From NCBI GenBank assembly GCA_024639035.1, contig JAHEJE010000026.1, forward strand, positions 1-15,682: DNA of 15,682 nucleotides. The letters are read 5' to 3'. Every line of letters starts with the position of its first letter. Position 1 is the first letter of the stretch. The notes under the pieces are model-generated. The model had not been told where the DNA came from. It did not search any database and worked only from the letters and a program-made list of their open reading frames with translations. This document shows, piece after piece, positions 1-6,102 of this stretch. The translations under genes and the position numbers were made by a program. The DNA is from Alphaproteobacteria bacterium (lineage in GTDB: Bacteria; Pseudomonadota; Alphaproteobacteria; Rhizobiales; Aestuariivirgaceae).

Positions 1-1
1 C

Positions 2-121
2 TTCTGCGTTTACGGCGCACGCAAGGTCTGGCGCCAGATGAAGCGGGAAGGCTTTGATGTTGCCCGCTGTACGGTGGAACGCCTTATGTGCGAGATGGGT
101 TTGGCCGGAGTGGTCCGGGGC
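2..121 (+). mobile_element. IS3-family transposase (OrfB) internal fragment
   Basis: Reading from base 2 gives about 40 residues containing YGARKVWRQMKREG and VARCTVERLMCEMGLAGVVRG. This is the HTH_21 segment that precedes the integrase core in IS3-family OrfB transposases. Neither the amino end nor the catalytic DDE core is present here. The sequence changes abruptly at about 118-122 into an acyl-CoA synthetase gene, and the chimeric frame stops at 179-181. The breakpoint lies inside the transposase gene and not at an IS terminus, so this is a rearrangement or deletion product and not a clean insertion. The element may continue to the left of the window. It cannot be active as seen here. Confidence 0.8.
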
Positions 122-1659
122 TCAAGAACAGCGTGGAGTGGGTATGCTTCGATGTGGCTGCCTTGTGGCTCGGCTGGGTGACAGTGCCGCTTCATGTCAC
201 AGACGGTCCGCACAACTGGGCTGATCGTCTAGTCGACGCCAAGCCAAAACTTCTGCTCATCGGGGCGCTGGTCAACTGGCAGGCGCTTGATGCATTGCCG
301 CTCAAGTTTGAGTCACTTGAGTTGATCATCTGTATCGAACCCGTTCCTCGCGCCACCGAAGGAGTGATCTCTCTCGATACATGGTTACCACGCGAGACGG
401 CGCCGTACTCACAGCCTGTGGATCCTGAGGACCTGGCGACCATCACTTACACGTCAGGTACCACCGGACGCCCGAAAGGCGTCATGCTCAGCCATCGCAA
501 CATCCTTTTCGCCGCAAACGCCACGTTGCAGCGCAATCCAGGATACTTGGAGGACGTGTTCCTTTCATTTCTGCCAATGGCCCACATCTTTGAGCGAACC
601 ACGGAGTACTATGTTGCCATGATGTGCGGTGGTCAGATCGCGTTTGCGCGGTCAGTTGCCGAACTGCCGGAAGATTTCACCGCAATCAGGCCGACGATCG
701 TAATGGGTGTGCCACGCATTTTCGAAAGGATCTGAAAGGGCATTGTGACATCGGCACAGGACAGCTTGATTGGCCGGTGGTTAGTTAAAGGTGTTGTCGA
801 GATGGCTTCTGATAGAGGCGCCGACGGCCTGAAGAGGCGGGCACAGCGCGCACTGATCCGATTGTTTGTCACCCGCAAGCTCATGAAGCGTTTCGGTGGT
901 CGTGTCCGGCTGATGGTCTGCGGTGGGGCACCGTTGTCTAACGATTTGGCAAGGATATTGCAAACCATTGGGTTACCCCTGTTGGAAGGCTACGGTCTGG
1001 CAGAGGCGGCGGGGCCTGTCAGCGGCGATTTTCTTGCAGATTACGTGCCCGGTGCTGTAGGGCGCCCGCTTGATGGCGTGGATATCAAGTTTGCCGAGTC
1101 CGGCGAGATCCTATTGCGGTCGGGCTCGGTGATGTCGGGTTACTGGAAACGGCCGGCTGAAACAGCCAAAGCGCTTGATGAGGACGGTTGGCTTCACACT
1201 GGTGACGTTGGCGAATTGCACGATGGCCGTCTGCACATTCACGGCCGCATTCGTGATCTCATCGTGTTGTCGACCGGTGAAAAACTAGCGCCATCTGACA
1301 TCGAGAGCCAAATCATTACAGATGCGCTGTTCGAGCAGGCTTTGGTGCTTGGGGACAAGAAACCGATCGTTGTCGCGCTGGTTGTTCTGGACAATGAGGG
1401 CTGGATCCAGTTTGCCGCGATGCATGGCCTGGACCCGACAGACCCAAACACCGCTGCCGGCCAGGAGGCCTTGCGCGAACGCATCGCGGCAAAGTGTCAA
1501 GCGTTTCCGAACTATGCCGAAGTCAGGCGGCTCCACGCGAGTTTCGAGCCATGGACAGTGGAAGATGGCCTCTTGTCGGTGACGCTGAAAATCAAACGTG
1601 ATGCTGTTTCGACGAGGTATCAGGCTGAGATTGAGGGTCTTTTTGTTGGGCACGAGTAG
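119..1659 (+). pseudogene. Acyl-CoA synthetase (AMP-binding), 5'-truncated with in-frame stop
   Basis: One frame holds most of a long-chain fatty acid--CoA ligase, which would activate fatty acids to acyl-CoA through an acyl-AMP intermediate. Visible motifs in order are LKNSVEWVCFD just after the IS junction, the AMP-binding loop TYTSGTTGRPKG (445-480), YGLAEAAG at about 990, and GWLHTGDVGEL followed by GRIRDLIVLSTGEKLAP near 1190-1290, typical of the FAA1/FadD15-like branch. The gene has two lesions. The N-terminal part is replaced by transposase sequence, leaving no proper start. A TGA at 733-735 interrupts the frame between PRIFERI and KGIVTSAQ, with no frame change across it. A GTG at 745 could only give a C-terminal piece lacking the ATP-binding loop. 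It stands 124 bp before the acyltransferase gene on the same strand, and may once have supplied activated fatty acids to it. Confidence 0.88.
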
Positions 1660-1703
1660 ACGGCATACTTCGGCGCCAGCGGGATTGTCGTTTCGTTTGC
1701 TGT

Positions 1704-1717
1704 TTGACCTTGCTCAA
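1704..1717 (+). promoter_or_regulatory. FNR/FixK-type box upstream of the acyltransferase gene
   Basis: TTGACCTTGCTCAA matches TTGAY-N4-RTCAA except for one base (C at 1713). Its centre (1710.5) is 32 bp upstream of the centre of AATAAA (1740-1745), a 4/6 match to the -10 consensus. That spacing is expected of a class II FNR/CRP-activated promoter. The promoter would give a short leader of about 30 bases before the ATG at 1784. A compact palindrome, TTGATCAA (1726-1733), lies between box and -10. The spacing and the similar boxes elsewhere in the window support the call. The single mismatch and AT-biased motif leave room for chance. Confidence 0.5.
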
Positions 1718-1783
1718 ACAACTCCTTGATCAATCCTGCAATAAAACAGCATAGCCGCTGCCGTTGAGACGGTCAGAAGAGAG

Positions 1784-4642
1784 ATGGCCAAGAACGAGAA
1801 ACACTCTGGCAACTTGGGAGCCGATGACAGATCGGGGGCGGAACAACGCGTTTTGTCCCTGATTGAAGACCTGGCGCATGAACTCAATCCAAGACGCACC
1901 GTGCATGCGGAACTGCAGTCGTCGTTGCAGCGTGATCTCGGCTTCGACAGCTTGGGCTTGTCTGAACTGCTGCTGCGGACGGAAAAGGAATTCAAGCTGC
2001 GCCTGCCGGATGATCTCTTTGGCCGGCTTGAAACGCCACGGGATCTTCTGAGTGAGATCGCAAAGGCCATTGGCGCGCACGGTCTTGAGATGATGCAAAA
2101 GACTGATCGATTGCCAAAGGCGGTGGTCGAAACGGCGCCGCGGCCGGAAACCACGCTCAATGGTGTGCTGGATTGGCATGTCCGGCACAATCGGGATCGC
2201 CCGCATATCCTGCTGTCCGACGGATACAGCGAAACCGACACGATTACCTATGGTGATCTGTACGATGCCGCGGGCCGTTTGGCCGCAGCGCTACGCACAT
2301 GGGGCCTGGAGCCCGGTGAATTCGTCGGCATCATGCTGCCGACAGGCCGGGAGTTTTTCGAGATATTCTTCGCTACTCTGCTGGCCGGCGCAGTTCCGGT
2401 TCCAATGTATCCGCCGATCCGCCTGTCCCAATTGGAAGAGCATCTGCGACGGCAGGCCGGCATTCTGAGAAACTCTGAAGCCAGCCTCCTGATCATCCCC
2501 GAAGAAGGCAAAGCGTTGGCTGCTTTGCTTGGCGGGCAGATCGAGACGCTCCGCGGTGTAACGACTGTTTCGGAACTGCGAGTGCGCAACGAGGCAGTTC
2601 TCTCCCTGCCATGCCAGTCAGATGCTCTCGCCATGTTGCAGTACACATCGGGCAGCACCGGCGACCCTAAGGGCGTCATGCTGACCCATGCCAATCTGCT
2701 CGCAAACATTCGGGCAATGGGCGAGGCGATCGATGCAACATCGAATGACGTGTTCGTCAGTTGGTTGCCGCTCTACCACGATCTCGGTCTCATCGGTGCC
2801 TGGTTCGGCAGCCTGTATTACGCCGTGCCGGTAATAGTCATGTCGCCGTTGCGTTTCATTGTGCGGCCGGAAAGCTGGCTGTGGGCCATTCACCGCAATT
2901 CGGCAACGCTTTCAGCGGCCCCGAATTTTGCCTACGAGCTTTGTGTAAACAAGATCGAAGATAGCGCGATCGAGGGCCTTGACTTGAGCTCATTGCGCAT
3001 GGTCGCCAACGGCGCCGAATCCGTAAGTGCCGAAACCATCCGGCGGTTTACTGAGCGCTTCGAGCCATACGGCTTCCGGCCTGAAGCGATGACGCCGGTT
3101 TATGGCTTGGCGGAAAATGCCGTCGGCCTGGCTTTTTCGTCCGCAGATAAGGCGCCCATTATCGACAAGGTCAGTCGCAAAGCATTGGCGCAGTATGAGA
3201 TGGCCGTCCCGGCGTCCGACGATGAAGAGCATCCGATGTCCTTCGTCTCAAGCGGTGTGCCACTGCCGGGTCATCAGATCCGCATCGTCGATACTCTCGG
3301 CCGGGAAGTCGGTGAACGCCAGCAAGGTCGGCTTGAGTTCAAGGGACCGTCTTCAACCCGCGGTTACTACAGAAATCCACAAAAGACCGAGACGCTGCTG
3401 AACGACGAATGGCTGGACAGCAGTGATCTGGCATATGTCGCAGAAGGCAACATCTTCATCACCGGCCGCGTCAAAGACATCATCATCAAAGGCGGCCGCA
3501 ACATTTACCCTGAAGAAATCGAAGAGGCGGTCGGCGATCTGGCTGATATCCGCAAAGGCTGCGTGGCAGCTTTTGCCAGCGCTGATCCTGGAACCGGTTC
3601 TGAGCGGCTGATCGTTGTTGCGGAAACCCGCAGTACGGACCCATCCCTGCAATCAGAACTGGAGCAGAATGTTGCACAAGCCGTGACCGACATGCTTGGC
3701 ATGCCTGCCGACGAGGTCATCATCTCTCCTCCTCATACTGTTCCCAAGACATCGAGCGGAAAGATTCGCCGGTCCACGATGCAGGAGCTTTTCGACACCG
3801 GCAAACTGGGGCAGCCGGTTCGTGCGTTCTGGTTGCAGGTTCTGCGTCTTGGCATTCTGTCCGGCGTGACCCAGGCGCGGCGGATCATGAGATCGACTGC
3901 CGATGTTGCCTATGCCGGCTGGTGGTGGTCTGTACTTGTCCTGTTGGCCGCCATCACCTGGGTGGGTGTCTTGTTGCTGCCAAGGCGAGGTACGCGCTGG
4001 AGCCTCGTTCGCCGGGCGGCGCGCCTTTCGCTCAAGCTGATGCGGATTCCGCTCTCGGTGTCAGGCGGGGAACGCCTTGCACTCGACACCGGCGTCTTCA
4101 TCGCCAACCATTCCAGTTATTTCGATGCCGTCGTGCTGGCTGCGGTGTTGCCGGGCAAGCCGACATTCATCGCCAAAAGAGAGCTGACCGATCAGTACAT
4201 TGCCGGACCATTTTTAAGACGTCTCGGCGCCCGGTTTGCCGAGCGTGCAATTGCCGAGGCTGGCCTGACGGAGGTTGAAGCGTACAAAGATCTGGTGCGT
4301 CAGGGAAGCCGCCTGGTCGTGTTTCCAGAAGCAACATTCTTCAGGACACCGGGACTGCTGCAATTCAGGCTGGGCGCATTTGCGATTGCCTGTGATACCC
4401 AGACACTCGTTCTACCGATTGCAATATCAGGAACCCGCTCGATCTTGCGTGGTGAACAATGGTTTCCGCGCCGCGGATCGATAAGGGTTGAAGTGCTGGC
4501 ACCCGTCGTCCCGACAGGGCATGACTTCGCCGCCGCAGTCGAGTTGCGTAATCGCGTGCGATCCGAAATCCTGGCGCACTGCGGCGAACCGGACATGGCC
4601 GAAACGCAGGTTGTGTTTGCTGCCGGAAGCAAAAATGAGTGA
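1784..4642 (+). CDS. Acyl carrier-fatty acyl-AMP ligase-PlsC acyltransferase fusion
   Basis: This 952-residue protein has three domains. Residues about 15-95 form an acyl carrier domain with GFDSLG, where S56 would carry phosphopantetheine. Residues about 110-670 form an adenylating enzyme with YTSGSTGDPKG (287-297), YHDLGLIG (331-338, typical of fatty acyl-AMP ligases), YGLAENA (440-446), GRVKDIIIKGG (561-571) and PKTSSGKIR with the A10 lysine K660. A membrane segment at about 711-732 leads to a PlsC acyltransferase with HSSYFD (H776, D781) and FPEAT (847-851, usually FPEGT). By inference it activates a fatty acid, loads it on its own carrier domain and acylates a lysophospholipid or glycerol phosphate at the inner membrane, like Aas but with the ACP built in. 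The ATG at 1784 follows AGAAGAGAG. The stop overlaps the start of a decayed MFS gene. The acyl acceptor is not known. Confidence 0.92.
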   Translation: MAKNEKHSGNLGADDRSGAEQRVLSLIEDLAHELNPRRTVHAELQSSLQRDLGFDSLGLSELLLRTEKEFKLRLPDDLFGRLETPRDLLSEIAKAIGAHGLEMMQKTDRLPKAVVETAPRPETTLNGVLDWHVRHNRDRPHILLSDGYSETDTITYGDLYDAAGRLAAALRTWGLEPGEFVGIMLPTGREFFEIFFATLLAGAVPVPMYPPIRLSQLEEHLRRQAGILRNSEASLLIIPEEGKALAALLGGQIETLRGVTTVSELRVRNEAVLSLPCQSDALAMLQYTSGSTGDPKGVMLTHANLLANIRAMGEAIDATSNDVFVSWLPLYHDLGLIGAWFGSLYYAVPVIVMSPLRFIVRPESWLWAIHRNSATLSAAPNFAYELCVNKIEDSAIEGLDLSSLRMVANGAESVSAETIRRFTERFEPYGFRPEAMTPVYGLAENAVGLAFSSADKAPIIDKVSRKALAQYEMAVPASDDEEHPMSFVSSGVPLPGHQIRIVDTLGREVGERQQGRLEFKGPSSTRGYYRNPQKTETLLNDEWLDSSDLAYVAEGNIFITGRVKDIIIKGGRNIYPEEIEEAVGDLADIRKGCVAAFASADPGTGSERLIVVAETRSTDPSLQSELEQNVAQAVTDMLGMPADEVIISPPHTVPKTSSGKIRRSTMQELFDTGKLGQPVRAFWLQVLRLGILSGVTQARRIMRSTADVAYAGWWWSVLVLLAAITWVGVLLLPRRGTRWSLVRRAARLSLKLMRIPLSVSGGERLALDTGVFIANHSSYFDAVVLAAVLPGKPTFIAKRELTDQYIAGPFLRRLGARFAERAIAEAGLTEVEAYKDLVRQGSRLVVFPEATFFRTPGLLQFRLGAFAIACDTQTLVLPIAISGTRSILRGEQWFPRRGSIRVEVLAPVVPTGHDFAAAVELRNRVRSEILAHCGEPDMAETQVVFAAGSKNE

Positions 4643-4920
4643 ACCTCACCAGGAGGGACGTCCGGCACGTGCGAATGCCGCCCACGATGTCCGCCGTGGC
4701 GCTGGCTGCCGGTAGCAGCCTAGTGTTCCTATGACTGGGCGAATTCGGCGTTCTCCACTGTCATAACGACGTTCATCTTTTCGGTCTACTTTACCCAAGC
4801 CGTCGCGGCCTCTCCTGTTGAGGGAACAGTCCTGTGGAGCCGGGCAGTCACCCTTGCCGGTCTTGCAGTCGCCATCGTCAGCCCGTTTCTCGGTGCTGTC
4901 GCAGACTTCTCAGGCCCCCC
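4635..4920 (+). pseudogene. MFS transporter (UMF1-like), frameshifted and truncated
   Basis: An ATG at 4635 overlaps the stop of the acyltransferase gene, a layout typical of translational coupling. That frame stops after 26 codons (TAG 4713-4715). From 4730 another frame reads YDWANSAFSTVITTFIFSVYF and later AIVSPFLGAVADFSG, which matches the first two membrane segments and loop of UMF1/Atg22-like major facilitator transporters. A TAG at 4721-4723 sits where these proteins often have tryptophan just before the YDWANS motif. The gene therefore has at least one frameshift, probably a nonsense change, and ends abruptly at about 4915-4920 against transposase sequence. Next to a fatty-acid-activating acyltransferase, an intact MFS partner would have resembled LplT, the lysophospholipid flippase paired with Aas. 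That role is inferred from position only. Confidence 0.75.
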
Positions 4921-5021
4921 AGCGCATTAGGCTACCGTCCGCCTGCACCGGAAAGTATTGTCCCATTGAACCAGAGACCGACGATGCACTAACATTCAAC
5001 CCGGACCACTCAGTGGGGGCT
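4918..5021 (+). mobile_element. Right-end remnant of an IS element (transposase C-terminus plus tail)
   Basis: A frame through 4930 reads LGYRPPAPESIVPLNQRPTMH and stops at TAA 4990-4992. From memory of the family, LGYRPPAPE near the C-terminus is typical of integrase-type transposases common in Rhizobiales. The following bases, with ACCCGGACCACT then GTGGGGGC (about 4999-5020), resemble the non-coding tail seen beyond such genes. No 5' part of this transposase is present. It begins where the MFS remnant ends and stops where a second, different transposase fragment begins, so both ends are breakpoints. I cannot identify its terminal inverted repeat with certainty. Confidence 0.55.
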
Positions 5022-5297
5022 CTCCACTTTGTCTGCGAAAGCTCCGTGTACCGCCTGCTCAAGGCGCATGACCTGATCACCAACCCGGCCTTCATCGTCA
5101 TCAAGGCAGCAGACAGCTTCAAGGACAAGACAACGCGGCCAAACAAGCTGTGGCAAACCGACTTCACCTATCTGAAGGTCATCGGCTGGGGCTGGTTCTA
5201 TCTGTCGACGATCCTCGATGACTACTCGCGTTACATCATTGCCTGGAAGCTGTGTACCACGATGAAGGCTGAGGATGTCACCGAAACGCTGGAGCTG
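5022..5297 (+). mobile_element. IS3-family transposase core fragment (DDE domain, incomplete)
   Basis: The frame reads ESSVYRLLKAHDLITNPAFI, then LWQTDFTYLKVIGWGWFYLS, then ILDDYSRYIIAWKLC and EDVTETLEL. This is the HTH_21-to-integrase-core junction of an IS3-family OrfB. The first two acidic residues of the DDE triad are visible (in QTDFT and LDDYSR). The third acidic residue and the whole C-terminal part are missing because the homology ends at about 5296-5300. The remnant is inactive. Its sequence differs in type from the fragment at the left edge of the window (2-121), so at least two IS lineages contributed here. The open frame continues to 5435, but the residues after ETLEL do not look like transposase. 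Confidence 0.82.
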
Positions 5298-5369
5298 GGT
5301 TTTGGCTATTCCGGAATTTGCGACCAGTTCGGCGATCTTGGCCGGGCGATAACATTCCATGTCCGACAT
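5295..5369 (-). pseudogene. Possible N-terminal remnant of a formate/nitrite-type channel
   Basis: On the minus strand an ATG at 5369-5367 lies four bases after the TAA of the flavodoxin gene. It opens a frame reading MSDMECYRPAKIAELVANSG and then IAKTQ. The pattern of a proline-alanine followed by IAELV, N-S-G and a lysine resembles the amino end of FNT-family formate/nitrite channels, where a PAEIAELV-ENAGV-KA type sequence precedes the first membrane helix. The similarity ends at about 5297, where transposase sequence on the other strand begins, so the gene has been cut before its first membrane segment. The tight spacing suggests a former flavodoxin-channel operon. Only about 25 residues remain, so the family call is tentative. 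Confidence 0.42.
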
Positions 5370-5373
5370 CGCT

Positions 5374-5925
5374 TTACGATGCCTTTTCCAGTTGCCCGGC
5401 GGCGGCTTCCACAAAATCATCGAGGAACGCATTGAGCGCATCCCAGTCGGTGTACTCGTGATCTTGCGTGGTGTCGGTTGAGGCGCCCTTTGCACCTGCC
5501 ATGAAGCGCATCAGCCAACGCCGCATGAAGTCATACTCCTTGTAGCGCAACGCTCCGGCAAGCGAGAGCGTCAATGTCGGCTCCCATCCGGTCTCGTCCT
5601 TGAACTGGTCGATGTAGAGCTGGGCTTCGGCTCTGTCTTCCTCGAAGGCTGCACACAGGCTGACCGAGATGAATGCGCTTGGCTTGCCTTCAAGCCAATC
5701 CTTGTGCCTGCCGACAAAGTCGACGATTTCGGTCTGATGTTGCCATTGGTGCACCGACGCCGCCAGGATTGCAGCATCAAAGGGCATCACGTCGAAATCC
5801 GTCTTCAGCTCAGTGGCGTCGATGACTTGCACGCTGTGATTGTGCTCGCGAAGGTATGCAGCGGCTTTCTGCGCGATCTTCTTGGTCTGACCCTCAGTTG
5901 AACCGTAGGCGAACAATAACCTCAT
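5374..5925 (-). CDS. HemG-like flavodoxin domain protein
   Basis: This 183-residue protein begins MRLLFAYGSTEGQT. The GSTEGQT loop (residues 8-14) is the phosphate-binding loop for FMN in flavodoxins. Its length and the C-terminal part with RRWLMRF, DTTQDHEYTDW and an acidic helix resemble HemG, the flavodoxin-like protoporphyrinogen IX dehydrogenase of about 180 residues that passes electrons to quinones. A role in heme synthesis at low oxygen is therefore possible, but other HemG-like flavodoxins have no proven substrate. GGGAG about 9 bases before the ATG supports the start. It is divergent from ftsH, and the shared 177-bp spacer holds two FNR-type boxes. A truncated channel-like ORF follows on the same strand after four bases. 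Confidence 0.85.
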   Translation of the reverse strand: MRLLFAYGSTEGQTKKIAQKAAAYLREHNHSVQVIDATELKTDFDVMPFDAAILAASVHQWQHQTEIVDFVGRHKDWLEGKPSAFISVSLCAAFEEDRAEAQLYIDQFKDETGWEPTLTLSLAGALRYKEYDFMRRWLMRFMAGAKGASTDTTQDHEYTDWDALNAFLDDFVEAAAGQLEKAS

Positions 5926-5985
5926 CTCTTGAACTCCCAGTTGGAGAACCGGTTTTCAGCATCAACCGGTTGAGCGCCGTCGTCT

Positions 5986-5999
5986 ATGACTTGGGTCAA
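5986..5999 (-). promoter_or_regulatory. FNR/FixK-like box, probable operator for the flavodoxin gene
   Basis: Read on the minus strand the site is TTGACCCAAGTCAT, one base off TTGAY-N4-RTCAA. Its centre (5992.5) is 32 bp from the centre of a weak -10 candidate on the minus strand (GATGCT, 5963-5958, 3/6 match). That would start transcription about 26 bases before the flavodoxin ATG. The -10 is poor, so the promoter call rests mainly on the box and on its position in a spacer that already contains a perfect FNR box. Confidence 0.38.
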
Positions 6000-6028
6000 A
6001 GCACACAACGAGGTTGCAGGATGGCTGC

Positions 6029-6042
6029 TTGATCGCGATCAA
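6029..6042 (+). promoter_or_regulatory. Perfect FNR/FixK-type box upstream of ftsH
   Basis: TTGATCGCGATCAA is an exact match to the FNR/FixK/ANR consensus TTGAT-N4-ATCAA and is itself a perfect palindrome. Its centre (6035.5) lies 32 bp before the centre of TATCTT (6065-6070), a 4/6 match to the -10 consensus. This is the class II activator geometry, placing transcription start near 6077 and giving a leader of about 26 bases to the ftsH ATG. It is the strongest regulatory site in the window. The site could also act on the divergent flavodoxin gene. Confidence 0.72.
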
Positions 6043-6064
6043 ACTTGCAGCTGATGTCACCTGC

Positions 6065-6070
6065 TATCTT
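6065..6070 (+). promoter_or_regulatory. Candidate -10 element of the ftsH promoter
   Basis: TATCTT sits 32 bp (centre to centre) downstream of the perfect FNR-type box. No good -35 hexamer is visible where one would be needed, which is usual for activator-dependent promoters where the activator covers that position. Confidence 0.45.
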
Positions 6071-6102
6071 TCGAGCGGTTCTTACCACGGGAACACGTCG
6101 AA

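Noticed and set aside
733..735. TGA read as selenocysteine in the acyl-CoA synthetase.
   Set aside because: No SECIS-like hairpin is apparent, the family has no selenoproteins known to me, and the gene is already broken at its 5' end.
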